Origin: Nocardia higoensis
GTDB lineage: Bacteria; Actinomycetota; Actinomycetes; Mycobacteriales; Mycobacteriaceae
Length of the DNA stretch: 64,000 nt
Assembly (NCBI RefSeq): GCF_015477835.1
Contig: NZ_JADLQN010000001.1
Location: 1,550,001-1,614,000 of the forward strand
Direction of reading: 5' to 3'
The position numbers were made by a program, and so were the translations under genes. Numbering within the stretch: position 1 is the first letter of the stretch; every line of letters begins with the position of its first letter. Positions 19,177-28,253 of this stretch are shown piece after piece. A model generated the notes under the pieces. It was not told where the DNA came from, did not search any database, and saw nothing but the letters and a program-made list of their open reading frames with translations.

Positions 19177-20667
19177 TCAGCCCACCGCTCCTTCCATCTG
19201 CAGTTCGATCAGGCGGTTGAGTTCCAGGGCGTACTCCATCGGGAGTTCCTTGGCGATCGGCTCGACGAAGCCGCGCACGACCATCGCCATCGCCTCGTCC
19301 TCGGTCATGCCTCGGCTCATCAGGTAGAACAGCTGGTCCTCGGACACCTTGGAGACGGTGGCCTCGTGGCCCATCGTCACGTCGTCCTCGCGGATGTCGA
19401 CGTAGGGGTAGGTGTCGGAGCGGCTGATGGTGTCCACCAGCAGCGCGTCGCACTTCACCGTCGACTTCGAGCCGTGGGCGCCCTTGTTGACCTGGACCAG
19501 GCCGCGGTAGGACGCGCGGCCACCGCCGCGGGCGACCGACTTCGACACGATGGTCGAGGAGGTGTTCGGCGCCAGGTGCAGCATCTTCGCGCCGGTGTCC
19601 TGATGCTGCCCCTCGCCGGCGAAGGCGATCGAGAGCACTTCACCCTTGGCGTGCTCACCGGTCATCCACACGGCCGGGTACTTCATGGTGACCTTGGAGC
19701 CGATGTTTCCGTCGATCCACTCCATGGTCGCGCCCGCCTCGGCCTTGGCCCGCTTGGTGACCAGGTTGTAGACGTTGTTCGACCAGTTCTGGATCGTGGT
19801 GTAGCGGCAGCGACCGCCCTTGCGCACGATGATCTCCACGACCGCGGAGTGCAGCGAGTCGGACTTGTAGATCGGCGCGGTACAACCCTCGACGTAGTGC
19901 ACGTAGGCGTCCTCGTCGACGATGATCAGGGTGCGCTCGAACTGGCCCATGTTCTCGGTGTTGATCCGGAAGTAGGCCTGCAGCGGGATGTCGACGTGCA
20001 CGCCCGGCGGCACGTAGATGAACGAGCCGCCCGACCAGACCGCGGTGTTGAGCGCGGAGAACTTGTTGTCGCCGGCCGGGATGACCGACCCGAAGTACTT
20101 CCGGAAGATCTCCGGGTGCTCCTTGAGACCGGTGTCGGTGTCCAGGAAGATCACGCCCTGGGCCTCCAGGTCCTCGCGGATCTGGTGGTAGACGACCTCG
20201 GACTCGTACTGCGCGGCGACACCGGCGACCAGACGCTGCTTCTCCGCCTCGGGGATACCCAGCTTGTCGTAGGTGTTCTTGATGTCCTCGGGCAGCTCTT
20301 CCCAGGACGTGGCCTGCTTCTCGGTCGAGCGCACGAAGTACTTGATGTTGTCGAAGTCGATGCCGTCGAGGTTCGAGCCCCAGTGCGGCATGGGCTTGCG
20401 ATCGAAGATGCGCAGTGCCTTCAGCCGCTGCTCGAGCATCCATTCCGGCTCGCTCTTCTTCGCCGAGATGTCGCGCACGACAGCCTCGGACAGGCCGCGA
20501 GTCGCACTCGCGCCGGCCACGTCGGAATCGGACCAGCCATAGCCGTAATTACCCAGCGAGGCGATGGTCTCTTCCTGGGTCATGGGCCCGGCGGTGACGG
20601 ACTCGTCGGTGATGGCCTCAGCCTCGGTGGCGACAATATTGCTGCCTGCCGCTGCGGTCGTCGTCAT
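19177..20667 (-). CDS. sufB: SufB subunit of the Fe-S assembly scaffold
   Basis: 496 residues from ATG 20667, preceded by GGAAGGAG. The frame is open far upstream but that part overlaps sufR and is rejected. The protein shows the full SufB core with [37 protein letters not shown] (conserved cysteine) and the C-terminal [20 protein letters not shown] for SufC binding. M. tuberculosis SufB carries an intein; here the sequence around [19 protein letters not shown] is uninterrupted, so none is present. It is the first structural gene of the operon. Confidence 0.96.
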   Translation of the reverse strand: MTTTAAAGSNIVATEAEAITDESVTAGPMTQEETIASLGNYGYGWSDSDVAGASATRGLSEAVVRDISAKKSEPEWMLEQRLKALRIFDRKPMPHWGSNLDGIDFDNIKYFVRSTEKQATSWEELPEDIKNTYDKLGIPEAEKQRLVAGVAAQYESEVVYHQIREDLEAQGVIFLDTDTGLKEHPEIFRKYFGSVIPAGDNKFSALNTAVWSGGSFIYVPPGVHVDIPLQAYFRINTENMGQFERTLIIVDEDAYVHYVEGCTAPIYKSDSLHSAVVEIIVRKGGRCRYTTIQNWSNNVYNLVTKRAKAEAGATMEWIDGNIGSKVTMKYPAVWMTGEHAKGEVLSIAFAGEGQHQDTGAKMLHLAPNTSSTIVSKSVARGGGRASYRGLVQVNKGAHGSKSTVKCDALLVDTISRSDTYPYVDIREDDVTMGHEATVSKVSEDQLFYLMSRGMTEDEAMAMVVRGFVEPIAKELPMEYALELNRLIELQMEGAVG

Positions 20668-21533
20668 TCGGCACTCCTTCCGGAGTCGTTCGGTGCTGCC
20701 GCCGCGGGCTGTGCGGCGGTTGAGGGAGCAGTGTGCTTCGGTGATGCGGATTTCGTGGCCGCCACCGGAAGCAGCGGTACGTGGGTGGTGCAGGCGCAGT
20801 CGCCGTTGGCGATGGTCGCCAGCCGCTGCACGTGGGTGCCGAGGACTTCGCGCAGGATCTCCAGCTCGGCCTCGCACAATTGCGGGAACTCTTCGGCCAC
20901 ATGCGCGACCGGGCAGTGATGCTGGCAGATCTGCACGCCCGCACCCACTTTGCGGGTGGTGGCGGCGAAACCGGCGCCGGTGAACGCCTCGGCGAGCTCC
21001 TCGGCTTTGGCCGCGGTCCGCTCCGGGGTGTGCTCGTCCACCGGGGCGATGCCCGTCACGATCGTGCGAGCGCGTTTGCGTGCGAAATCGGTGATGGCCT
21101 GCTCGCCGCCGATCTCGCCGAGCTGACGGATCGCCGCGCCGGCGAGGTCGTCGTAGGCGTGGCCGAGCTGACCCCGGCCCACGGCGGTGAGCTGGTATTG
21201 CTTGGCCGGACGTCCCCGCCGCCCTTTGTGCTGCCACGGCGCGGACGTACCCGCCCTCGCCTGGCCCGACTCGATGAGCGCGTCCAGGTGCCTGCGTACG
21301 CCGGCGGGTGCGAGACCGAGACGGTTGCCGATGGCGGTCGCGGTGATCGGGCCCTCTTCCAACAGCAGTTGGACGATGGCGGCGCGAGTGTGCCCTTCCG
21401 GCGCGGCCGACACGACAGCCGCGGCCGATGTGACAGCCCCAGCCGAGGACCCGCCAGGCGCAGCCGACGACACGGCACCGGTCGTCGCGCGACCGGCTCC
21501 GGCACCGTCATTCCGCAAACCCACGGTTTTCAC
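20664..21533 (-). CDS. sufR: SufR, Fe-S-sensing repressor of the suf operon
   Basis: 289 residues from GTG 21533. After an Ala/Gly-rich 45-residue N-terminus comes a winged HTH (about 50-115: [36 protein letters not shown]). Cluster ligands are probably among C203, C207, C220 (spacing C-x12-C), C246 and C248. SufR with an intact [4Fe-4S] cluster represses suf; loss of the cluster under iron limitation, oxidants or NO releases it. The stop overlaps sufB by ATGA. The start may be a little downstream because the chosen GTG lies within the operator. Confidence 0.9.
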   Translation of the reverse strand: MKTVGLRNDGAGAGRATTGAVSSAAPGGSSAGAVTSAAAVVSAAPEGHTRAAIVQLLLEEGPITATAIGNRLGLAPAGVRRHLDALIESGQARAGTSAPWQHKGRRGRPAKQYQLTAVGRGQLGHAYDDLAGAAIRQLGEIGGEQAITDFARKRARTIVTGIAPVDEHTPERTAAKAEELAEAFTGAGFAATTRKVGAGVQICQHHCPVAHVAEEFPQLCEAELEILREVLGTHVQRLATIANGDCACTTHVPLLPVAATKSASPKHTAPSTAAQPAAAAPNDSGRSAE

Positions 21534-21544
21534 AACATCAGTGT
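21530..21544 (-). promoter_or_regulatory. SufR operator candidate
   Basis: On the minus strand the sequence reads ACACT-GATGT-TGTGA, an inverted repeat with a 5-base spacer. From memory this is the form (ACACT-N5-TGTGA) reported for M. tuberculosis SufR. It overlaps the sufR GTG. A possible -10, TAGATT at 21563-21568 on the minus strand, lies upstream, so bound SufR would cover the transcript start region. The mptB gene starts 112 bases away on the other strand and could also be affected. Confidence 0.65.
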
Positions 21545-21642
21545 GGCGGAATTCGTTCCCGAAATCTAATAAGGGTGCCCTGAGAAAAGGCCTGCACGGG
21601 CTGCGACCTTCGCCACAGTCGTGGCCCGCGCGAGCCGCGCAC

Positions 21643-21648
21643 TAGGCT
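21643..21648 (+). promoter_or_regulatory. Candidate -10 element for mptB
   Basis: TAGGCT matches the actinobacterial SigA -10 pattern TAnnnT. It ends 8 bases before the mptB GTG, so transcription would start at or next to the start codon and the mRNA could be leaderless. No clear -35 is seen and there is no Shine-Dalgarno before the GTG, which agrees with a leaderless message. Confidence 0.45.
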
Positions 21649-21655
21649 CCCTCGG

Positions 21656-23338
21656 GTGGCGGTACTCGAGGGCGCGCGGCGCAGGATTCGGACTCTAGGG
21701 CGCCGGGCACTCGGACTCGACGTGCCCGCCGCCGATCACACCATCGCGGTGCTGCACCGCGACGAATCCGAGGTGCCCGAGCTCGACCGCAAGGAGGTCG
21801 TCCAGCTCGACCGGATCCGGCTGCTCGGCGCGACCGGCGCCGTCCTGATGGCGATCAGCGCCCTGGGCATCGGCGCCCAGCCGGTGCAGCAGAATCCCAC
21901 CTCCGGCATGCGGGTGCTGGGCATCTTCGCCCGGGCGCATACCGGCTCGCTGGCGATGTGCATGATCGGCGCGGTCGTCGTGGTGCTGGCGTGGCTACTG
22001 CTGGGCCGCTTCGCCATCGGCAATTTCGGCGGCACGCCCCGGCACCGGCTGACCCGTTCGCAGATGGATCGCACGTTGCTGCTGTGGATCATCCCGCTCA
22101 GCGTCGCCCCACCGCTGTTCAGCAACGATGTCTACTCGTACCTGGCGCAGAGCGAGATCGCCGCGCGCGGCATCGATCCCTACAAGGAAGGCCCGGTCGC
22201 GGGGCTGGGCATCGACAACGTCCTGACCAACAACGTGCCCACGATCTGGCGCGACACCCCGGCGCCGTACGGGCCGCTGTTCCTGTGGATGGGCCGCGGC
22301 ATCGCCGAGCTGACCGGCGACAACATCATCCTGGGCGTCTGGGTGCACCGGGTGCTGGCGCTGGCGGGCGTGGCGCTGATCGTCTGGGCGCTGCCGCGGC
22401 TGTCGGTGCGCTGCGGCGTCGCCCCGGTCGCCGCGCTGTGGCTCGGCGCGGCCAATCCCCTGGTGCTGTTCCACCTGGTGGGTGGCGTGCACAACGACGC
22501 GCTGATGATCGGGCTGATGCTGGCCGGACTCGAGTTCGCGTTGCGCGGGATCGAGGACTGCGTCACCTTCGACGGACGTGCCTACGCGTGGCTGATCGGC
22601 GGTGCGCTGACCATCGCGCTCTCCTCGTCGATCAAGATCACCTCGATCATCGCGATGGGATTCGTCGGGATGGCCCTGGCCAGACGCTGGGGCGGAGGTC
22701 TGCGAGCGCTGCTCACCGCGGCGGCGCTGCTGGGGGCGATAGCGCTGGGGGCGACCTTGTTCGTCAGCGCGGTCAGCGGGCTGGGCTTCGGCTGGATCCA
22801 CACCCTCAACACCGCCAGCGCGGTCCGCAGCTGGATGTCGTTGCCGACCGCCATCGGGGTGATCACCGGATTCGGCGGCGTGCTGCTCGGACTGGGCGAC
22901 CACACCACAGCGCTGCTGAGCATCACCCGGCCGATCGCCGCCACGGTCGCGGCGTTCATCACGGTGCGCATGCTGGTGGCCACGGGGACCGGCCGCCTGC
23001 ACCCGGTCGGCGCGCTCGGCGTCTCGCTCGGCGCGATCGTGCTGCTCTTCCCGGTGGTGCAGCCCTGGTACCTGCTGTGGGCCATCGTGCCACTGGCGGC
23101 CTGGGCCACCCGGCCGGTGTTCCGGTTGCCCGCGGTGGCGCTGTCCGCGGTGGTCAGCGTGCTGCAGATGCCGCGCGGAGCCGACCTCGAGGTGTTCCAG
23201 ATCGTGGGCGCGGCGATCGCCACCGCGGTGGTGTGCGTGCTGTTCATCGTGCTCACGCGCAATTCCCTGCCGTGGCGGGCCCCGACGGGGGTGTCGGCTC
23301 GGTCACAGCAGAGCACGGCTTACGGTGTCTCTTCGTGA
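21656..23338 (+). CDS. mptB: Polyprenyl-phosphomannose-dependent alpha-1,6-mannosyltransferase MptB
   Basis: 560 residues with about 13 membrane helices and a cytosolic N-terminus of about 55 residues. The first outer loop carries the GT-C signature region FSNDVYSYLAQSEIAARGIDPYKEGP, with the acidic residue of NDVYSY as likely catalytic base. MptB starts the alpha-1,6-mannan core of lipomannan and lipoarabinomannan. Position next to sufR matches Rv1459c. It is the first gene of a run with an ABC ATPase and permease, overlapping the next by GTGA. Confidence 0.9.
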   Translation: MAVLEGARRRIRTLGRRALGLDVPAADHTIAVLHRDESEVPELDRKEVVQLDRIRLLGATGAVLMAISALGIGAQPVQQNPTSGMRVLGIFARAHTGSLAMCMIGAVVVVLAWLLLGRFAIGNFGGTPRHRLTRSQMDRTLLLWIIPLSVAPPLFSNDVYSYLAQSEIAARGIDPYKEGPVAGLGIDNVLTNNVPTIWRDTPAPYGPLFLWMGRGIAELTGDNIILGVWVHRVLALAGVALIVWALPRLSVRCGVAPVAALWLGAANPLVLFHLVGGVHNDALMIGLMLAGLEFALRGIEDCVTFDGRAYAWLIGGALTIALSSSIKITSIIAMGFVGMALARRWGGGLRALLTAAALLGAIALGATLFVSAVSGLGFGWIHTLNTASAVRSWMSLPTAIGVITGFGGVLLGLGDHTTALLSITRPIAATVAAFITVRMLVATGTGRLHPVGALGVSLGAIVLLFPVVQPWYLLWAIVPLAAWATRPVFRLPAVALSAVVSVLQMPRGADLEVFQIVGAAIATAVVCVLFIVLTRNSLPWRAPTGVSARSQQSTAYGVSS

Positions 23339-24267
23339 GCGCAGCCACCGGACCCGCCGTGTGCGTCGAGGACGTCGTCAAACATTACGGCGACACGACC
23401 GCCGTCGACGGGATCGGTTTCGAGGTCCAGCAGGCGCAGGTGCTGGCGCTGCTCGGCCCCAACGGCGCGGGCAAGACGACCACCGTGGAGATGTGCGAGG
23501 GCTTCGTCCGTCCCGATTCCGGCCGGGTTCGCGTGCTCGGCCTGGACCCGATCGCCGACTCCGAGCGGTTGCGAGCGCGGATGGGCGTGATGCTGCAGGG
23601 CGGCGGCGCCTATCCGGGCTCGCGGGCCGGGGAGATGCTCGATCTGGTCGCTTCCTACTCCGCCGACCCGCTCGATCCCGACTGGCTGCTGGGCGTACTG
23701 GGGCTGCGTGACAACCGCAAGACCCCCTACCGGCGGCTGTCCGGCGGTCAGCAGCAGCGCCTGGCCTTGGCCTGCGCGCTGGTCGGCCGCCCGGAAATCG
23801 TGTTCCTCGACGAGCCCACCGCCGGCCTGGACGCCCAGGCGCGGTTGATCGTCTGGGAGATCATCGACGCGCTGCGCCGCGACGGGGTCAGCGTGGTGCT
23901 GACCACGCACATGATGGACGAAGCCGAGCAACTCGCCGATCAGCTGGTCATCATCGACCACGGCCGCATCGTCGCCTCGGGCACGCCCGCCGAGGTGACC
24001 GCGCACGGCGCCGCCGGGCAACTGCGCTTCACCGCGCCGCCCAGGCTGGATCTGGAGCTGCTGCGCAGCGCGCTGCCCGAAGGCTTCACCCCGCGCGAGA
24101 CCACGCCGGGCTGTTACCTGATCGAGGGTGAGATCGACCCGCAGGTGCTGGCGACGGTGACCTCCTGGTGCGCCAGGATGAACGTGCTGGCCACCGACAT
24201 CAGGATCGACCAGCGCCGGCTCGAGGACGTCTTCCTGGAACTGACCGGACGGGATCTGCGCGGATGA
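23335..24267 (+). CDS. ABC transporter ATP-binding protein (ABC-2 type exporter)
   Basis: 310 residues from GTG 23335 (GTGA overlap with mptB). Walker A is GPNGAGKT (41-48), signature LSGGQQQRLALA, Walker B IVFLDEPTAGLD, switch His in VVLTTHMMDEAEQ. The last about 80 residues (LRFTAPPRLDLELLRSALPEGFT onward) form the C-terminal domain of DrrA-like exporters. It pairs with the permease that follows (ATGA overlap). Equivalent to Rv1458c by position. The cargo is unknown; closeness to mptB suggests an envelope lipid or glycan precursor. Confidence 0.9.
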   Translation: MSAATGPAVCVEDVVKHYGDTTAVDGIGFEVQQAQVLALLGPNGAGKTTTVEMCEGFVRPDSGRVRVLGLDPIADSERLRARMGVMLQGGGAYPGSRAGEMLDLVASYSADPLDPDWLLGVLGLRDNRKTPYRRLSGGQQQRLALACALVGRPEIVFLDEPTAGLDAQARLIVWEIIDALRRDGVSVVLTTHMMDEAEQLADQLVIIDHGRIVASGTPAEVTAHGAAGQLRFTAPPRLDLELLRSALPEGFTPRETTPGCYLIEGEIDPQVLATVTSWCARMNVLATDIRIDQRRLEDVFLELTGRDLRG

Positions 24268-25055
24268 CCCAGCACGACCTGACCCCGAACCGCTTCGCCG
24301 CGGGCACCTTCGCACCCGATCCCCGGCCGAGCACCCGCGCTGCCATGCTGACCGCGCAGACCCGCCTCGAGCTCAAGCTGCTGCTGCGCAACGGGGAGCA
24401 ACTGCTGCTGACCATGCTCATCCCGATCACCTTGCTGGTCGGTATGGCGCTGCTGCCTTTCGGCGAGGTGGCCGACACCAAGATCGACACGATCGTGCCC
24501 GCGGTGATGATGGTCGCGGTGATGTCGACCGCCTTCACCGGGCAGGCCATCGCCGTCGGCTTCGACCGCCGCTACGGCGCGCTGAAAAGGCTGGGCGCCA
24601 CCGCGTTGCCGCGCTGGGGGATCATCGCCGGCAAGTGCGCGGCGGTGCTCATCGTGGTCGTCCTGCAAGCGGTCCTGCTGGGTCTGATCGGAGTCGCGCT
24701 GGGCTGGCGCCCCGGACTCGGCGGACTCGCGCTGGGCGCGGTGATCATCGCGCTCGGCACCGCGATGTTCGTGGCCATGGGACTGCTGCTCGGCGGCACC
24801 CTCAAGGCCGAGATCGTGCTGGCCCTGGCCAATATCCTGTGGTTCGTGATGCTCGGCATCGCCAGCATCGTCTTCGCCTCCGACGACCTGCCCGCCGCGG
24901 TGAACATCCTGGTGCGGCTGGTGCCCTCGGGCGCGCTCGCCGAAACGCTCGAGCAGGCGCTGGCGGGCGCCGTGGATCTGTTCGGCGTGGCGGTGTTGCT
25001 GCTCTGGGGGCTGGCTTCCGGCGCGCTGGCCGCGCGCTGGTTCCGGTTCGAATGA
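24264..25055 (+). CDS. ABC-2 type transporter permease
   Basis: 263 residues with six membrane helices, starting after a 25-residue cytosolic stretch. Visible segments include LLTMLIPITLLVGMALLPFG, IVPAVMMVAVMSTAFTGQAIAVG and AGAVDLFGVAVLLLWGLASGALAARWF, the ABC-2 pattern of DrrB-like exporters. The ATG overlaps the ATPase gene stop (ATGA). Together they form a complete exporter. Equivalent to Rv1457c. The substrate cannot be told from sequence. Confidence 0.9.
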   Translation: MTQHDLTPNRFAAGTFAPDPRPSTRAAMLTAQTRLELKLLLRNGEQLLLTMLIPITLLVGMALLPFGEVADTKIDTIVPAVMMVAVMSTAFTGQAIAVGFDRRYGALKRLGATALPRWGIIAGKCAAVLIVVVLQAVLLGLIGVALGWRPGLGGLALGAVIIALGTAMFVAMGLLLGGTLKAEIVLALANILWFVMLGIASIVFASDDLPAAVNILVRLVPSGALAETLEQALAGAVDLFGVAVLLLWGLASGALAARWFRFE

Positions 25056-25145
25056 CCCGCGCCCGCGTGCGCTCCGAACCGTCGTAACGACGCGATGTAG
25101 TAGACCGGGTGCGAGCGCGTGCGCGCCGGTGGCTACCATCGTCGA

Positions 25146-26123
25146 GTGCTGTATCGCGCCTTCCTGGGACTCGTCGACAAGCTCCCGTTGCCCTCGCTGC
25201 GAGCGCAACGGCTGATCGCCCTCGCGGTGATCCTCAGTCAGGCCGGGATCTCGGTGACCGGCGCGGTCGTGCGCGTCACCGCCTCCGGGCTGGGCTGCCC
25301 GACCTGGCCGCAGTGCTTCCCCGGGTCGTTCACCCCGATCGGAGTCGGCGAGGTCGCCGTCATCCACCAGGCCGTGGAGTTCGGCAACCGATTGCTGACC
25401 TTCCTGGTCACCCTCTTCGCCGCGCTGGTGGTACTCGCGGTGACCAGGGCCCGCCGCAGGCGTTCGGTGCTGGTGTACGCGTGGCTCATGCCGGGCGGCA
25501 CCGTCGTACAGGCGATCATCGGCGGCATCACCGTGCTCAGCGGCCTGCTGTGGTGGACCGTCGCGGTGCACCTGCTGGCCTCGATGGTGATGGTCTGGCT
25601 GGCGGTCGTGCTCTACGCCGAGATCGGCGAACCCGACGACGCCGACGTGGTAGCCCATGTCCCCGCTCCCCTGCGCTGGCTCACCGCGCTCAGCGGTGTC
25701 GCGCTGTCTGCCGTGCTGATCAGCGGCACCCTGGTGACCGGCGCCGGACCGCACGCCGGCGACAAGAGCATCGACCGGCCGGTGGAGCGGCTCGAGGTGG
25801 AGATCGTCACCCTCGTGCACCTGCATTCCCAGCTGCTCGTCGGCTATCTGGCGCTGCTGATCGGCCTCGGCTTCGGCCTGTTCGCGGTCGGCATCACCCG
25901 CGCGATCCGCACCCGGCTGTTCGTCGTGCTCGGCCTCGTCTGCGCGCAGGCGCTCATCGGTTTCGTCCAGTACCTCACCGATGTTCCGGAAGTGCTGGTC
26001 ATCATGCACGTGGCGGGCGCGGCCGCGTGCACCGCCGCCACCGCCGCACTGTGGGCCTCGCTGCGTACCCGTCAGCGCGTGGACGCGCCCGTTGCCGGCG
26101 ATCAGGCGGTGTCGCCGGTCTGA
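25146..26123 (+). CDS. ctaA: CtaA, haem A synthase
   Basis: 325 residues with eight membrane helices. Haem ligand histidines sit in FTPIGVGEVAVIHQAVEF, WTVAVHLLASM, TLVHLHSQLLVGY and VLVIMHVAGAA, and the Cys pair of the first loop is GLGCPTWPQCFPG, as in Gram-positive CtaA. The enzyme oxidises the methyl group of haem O to give haem A for cytochrome aa3 oxidase. Start GTG 25146 is chosen over an earlier in-frame codon because the protein then begins LYRAFLGLVDKLPLPS like known homologues. CtaB, which makes haem O, is encoded 2 kb away. Confidence 0.93.
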   Translation: MLYRAFLGLVDKLPLPSLRAQRLIALAVILSQAGISVTGAVVRVTASGLGCPTWPQCFPGSFTPIGVGEVAVIHQAVEFGNRLLTFLVTLFAALVVLAVTRARRRRSVLVYAWLMPGGTVVQAIIGGITVLSGLLWWTVAVHLLASMVMVWLAVVLYAEIGEPDDADVVAHVPAPLRWLTALSGVALSAVLISGTLVTGAGPHAGDKSIDRPVERLEVEIVTLVHLHSQLLVGYLALLIGLGFGLFAVGITRAIRTRLFVVLGLVCAQALIGFVQYLTDVPEVLVIMHVAGAAACTAATAALWASLRTRQRVDAPVAGDQAVSPV

Positions 26124-26572
26124 CCGACCGCGGGCGGACCGTCCACCACCACCGAATAGCCCGCGGCGCGCAGCACCCGAGCCAGCAGTTCCATCTCCAC
26201 CGAGGTACCGGTGCAGCCGACCGTGCGCGCCTCGGCGACTTTCGAGTTCACCTCGAACAGGCCACCGCCCTCGTCGTAGCGACGTAGCAGGCCGAGCAGG
26301 AGCGCGTCGTCGTCGAAGGGACCGCCGGCCACCCGCAATCTGCTCGGGCCGTGCGCGGCCAGCAGAGCCGAGCGCACGTAGTCGTCGGGGCCGTCCGAGC
26401 AGGTGGCCCAGCCGTTCCCGCAGGCGCACCGGCTCTCGATCTCCGAGCGCAATCGCCCCTCGATGATGGCCTCACGCACCGCGCAGCGCATGACACCCCC
26501 GCATCGGTCGCAGATCGTGCCCGCCACCACCGATTCACTGCTCACTTGCCGTGCCATCCCGCTGTCGATCAT
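26102..26572 (-). CDS. Unknown protein with a zinc-ribbon-like cysteine cluster
   Basis: 156 residues from ATG 26572; ATG 26557 is another possible start and the frame extends to 26671 without good signals. The N-terminal part has CDRCGGVMRC and CACGN, four to five Cys in CxxC-like spacing that could hold zinc. The C-terminal part (about 75-150) is a compact mixed fold with GLFEVNSKVAEARTVGCTG. It overlaps the end of ctaA by 22 bases on the opposite strand. I do not recognise a family and assign no function. Confidence 0.6.
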   Translation of the reverse strand: MIDSGMARQVSSESVVAGTICDRCGGVMRCAVREAIIEGRLRSEIESRCACGNGWATCSDGPDDYVRSALLAAHGPSRLRVAGGPFDDDALLLGLLRRYDEGGGLFEVNSKVAEARTVGCTGTSVEMELLARVLRAAGYSVVVDGPPAVGQTGDTA

Positions 26573-26733
26573 CTCGACGCGTGCCGACCGGTTCTCTCCG
26601 TACAGCCGCGTAGGCAGCACGCTAACCCGACGGGTGGCGGACCGACAAGGAATGCGACACTCGCGGTGCAAGACTCACCGCGAGCAGGCGAAACAGTGGC
26701 TATCCCCCGCGAAGGCTCAACCGCGACGGAGAT

Positions 26734-26759
26734 TCCCCGCGACCTGTTCGGTCGGGGGA
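26734..26759 (-). terminator. Hairpin after the Rv1455-like gene
   Basis: TCCCC and CGACC (26734-26744, with a bulged G at 26739) pair with GGTCGGGGGA (26750-26759) around the loop TGTTC. It starts right after the stop codon of the minus-strand gene ending at 26760, the position expected for a terminator. Confidence 0.55.
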
Positions 26760-27110
26760 CTATTTCTCGTTACGCGCCTTCGGGAACCGCTTCTGCTTGG
26801 CGACCCAGCCGGCCATCCGCGACCAGTGCCCAGGGCGCGGCGTGACGACCGAGGTCAGCTCGCGGTCCCAGCCCTCGCCCAGCGTGAGGCCGTCGACGAT
26901 CTCGACGAGCTTGTGGGCGGTGGCCTCGTCGGCGACGACCCGGTCGCCGAGGACGCCGTCGGCGCCGACCAGAGTGACCCGGACGCCGGCCTGACCGATG
27001 TACTGCAGGACGGCCGTGGCCGATCCACCGTGCTCAGCGACGAAGCCCTTGACCGATCTCACCACGGAGCTCGGCACTTCTACACGGGCAGGGGCGGTCT
27101 CAACGCTCAT
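26760..27110 (-). CDS. Conserved actinobacterial protein (Rv1455-like)
   Basis: 116 residues from ATG 27110; an upstream extension to 27206 would cross the palindrome and part of the qor promoter and is rejected. The protein is mixed alpha/beta: VPSSVVRSVKGFVAEHGGSATAVLQYIGQ, a strand region VRVTLVGADGVLGDRVV, then a basic end WVAKQKRFPKARNEK. No catalytic motif is recognised. Gene order ctaA - this gene - qor matches Rv1456c-Rv1455-Rv1454c, supporting a true conserved gene of unknown role. Confidence 0.75.
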   Translation of the reverse strand: MSVETAPARVEVPSSVVRSVKGFVAEHGGSATAVLQYIGQAGVRVTLVGADGVLGDRVVADEATAHKLVEIVDGLTLGEGWDRELTSVVTPRPGHWSRMAGWVAKQKRFPKARNEK

Positions 27111-27121
27111 GCGATGGAGTT

Positions 27122-27133
27122 TACCGATCGGTA
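27122..27133. promoter_or_regulatory. 12-bp perfect palindrome between divergent genes
   Basis: TACCGATCGGTA is a perfect palindrome lying 12 bases before the Rv1455-like start and 63 bases before qor. This sequence type is used by TetR-family repressors. No regulator gene is adjacent, so the binding protein is unknown. Confidence 0.5.
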
Positions 27134-27195
27134 GGACATCCCCGGCGGCCGACCTGTCCGGTTCGCCGCGTCCACGTCCGGGTAGAACTGGACTC

Positions 27196-28161
27196 ATGCG
27201 CGCCATTCAGGTTTCCGAACACGGCGGACCCGGAGTTCTCGTCGCCACCGAGCTGCCGGAACCCACGATCGGCCCGGATCAGGTGCTGGTCGACACGCAG
27301 GCGATCGGCGTCAACTTCATCGACACCTACCTCCGCACCGGCATCTATCCCCAGGACGTTCCCTACGTGCCCGGGTCCGAGGGCACCGGCGTGGTGACCG
27401 CTGTGGGTTCGCAGGTACATGATCTCGCTGTGGGTGACCGGATCGCCTGGGCGGCGGGACCGGGTAGCTACGCGCAGACGGTGGCGGTGCCCGCCGCGGT
27501 GGCCGTTCCGGTGCCGGACGGCGTCGAGGCGACGGTGGCGGCATCGGTCCTGCTGCAGGGCATGACGGCGCACTATCTGATCGAGTCGGTCTACACACCG
27601 CGGCCCGGCGAGACGGTGCTCGTACACGCCGGAGCGGGCGGAGTCGGCCTCATCCTCACCCAGCTCGCGGTCGCGCGCGGCATCCGCGTCCTGACCACGG
27701 TCTCCTCCGATGAGAAGGAGGCGCTCTCGCGCGAAGCGGGGGCCGCGGAGGTGCTGCGCTACGGTCCGGACCTGGCCGAACGGGTGCGCGCGCTGACCGA
27801 CGGCGTCGGCGTGGCCGCGGTATACGACGGGGTCGGCAAGGACACCTTCGACGCGAGCTTGGACTCGTTGCGAGTGCGCGGCACGCTCGCCCTGTTCGGG
27901 GCGGCCAGCGGCCCGGTGCCGCCGGTCGATCCGCAGCGGCTCAACGCGGGCGGCTCGCTGTATCTCACCCGCCCGAGCCTGGGGCATTTCACCCGCGATC
28001 GCGCGGAACTGCTGTGGCGGGCGGGAGCGATCTTCGACGCGATCGCCGACGGCACGCTGCACATTCGCGTCGGCGCGACCTATCCCCTCAGCGAGGCCGA
28101 GCGCGCGCACCGTGACCTGGAAGGCCGCAAGACGACCGGCTCCATCGTGCTGATCCCCTGA
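27196..28161 (+). CDS. qor: NADPH:quinone oxidoreductase (zeta-crystallin type MDR)
   Basis: 321 residues of the zinc-free medium-chain reductase family. Marks are NFIDTYLRTGIYP near the active site, PGSEGTGVVTAVGSQV, and the NADPH fold HAGAGGVGLILTQLA followed by TTVSSDEKEAL. The absence of the structural zinc cysteines is as in QOR. It reduces quinones by one electron with NADPH. The same-position gene in M. tuberculosis is Rv1454c. It faces ctaB convergently. Confidence 0.9.
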   Translation: MRAIQVSEHGGPGVLVATELPEPTIGPDQVLVDTQAIGVNFIDTYLRTGIYPQDVPYVPGSEGTGVVTAVGSQVHDLAVGDRIAWAAGPGSYAQTVAVPAAVAVPVPDGVEATVAASVLLQGMTAHYLIESVYTPRPGETVLVHAGAGGVGLILTQLAVARGIRVLTTVSSDEKEALSREAGAAEVLRYGPDLAERVRALTDGVGVAAVYDGVGKDTFDASLDSLRVRGTLALFGAASGPVPPVDPQRLNAGGSLYLTRPSLGHFTRDRAELLWRAGAIFDAIADGTLHIRVGATYPLSEAERAHRDLEGRKTTGSIVLIP

Positions 28162-28217
28162 CACGCGCCCCGGCGAAAGCGACACGGCGTCCCCGAGCAC
28201 CGAGCGCGGTGAGGCCG

Positions 28218-28249
28218 TCGAGTCCGAGGTGGATCGAGTCCGAGGTGGA
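28218..28249 (+). repeat. Two tandem 16-bp units between qor and ctaB
   Basis: TCGAGTCCGAGGTGGA is present at 28218-28233 and 28234-28249 without mismatch, followed by the start of another copy (TCGA). It lies just before the ctaB stop in the convergent gap. It is probably a slippage product with no evident role. Confidence 0.8.
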
Positions 28250-28253
28250 TCGA

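Noticed and set aside
17968..20919. Very long open plus-strand frame opposite the suf operon
   Set aside because: It lies antisense to sufC, sufD and sufB, whose motifs are certain. Such frames are produced by the codon bias of GC-rich genes.
20668..21237. N-terminal extension of sufB by about 190 residues
   Set aside because: It overlaps sufR in another frame, while ATG 20667 has a strong Shine-Dalgarno and the normal SufB start.
21534..21655. tRNA or riboswitch in the sufR-mptB gap
   Set aside because: No cloverleaf or known aptamer core could be traced; the gap is explained by an operator and promoters.
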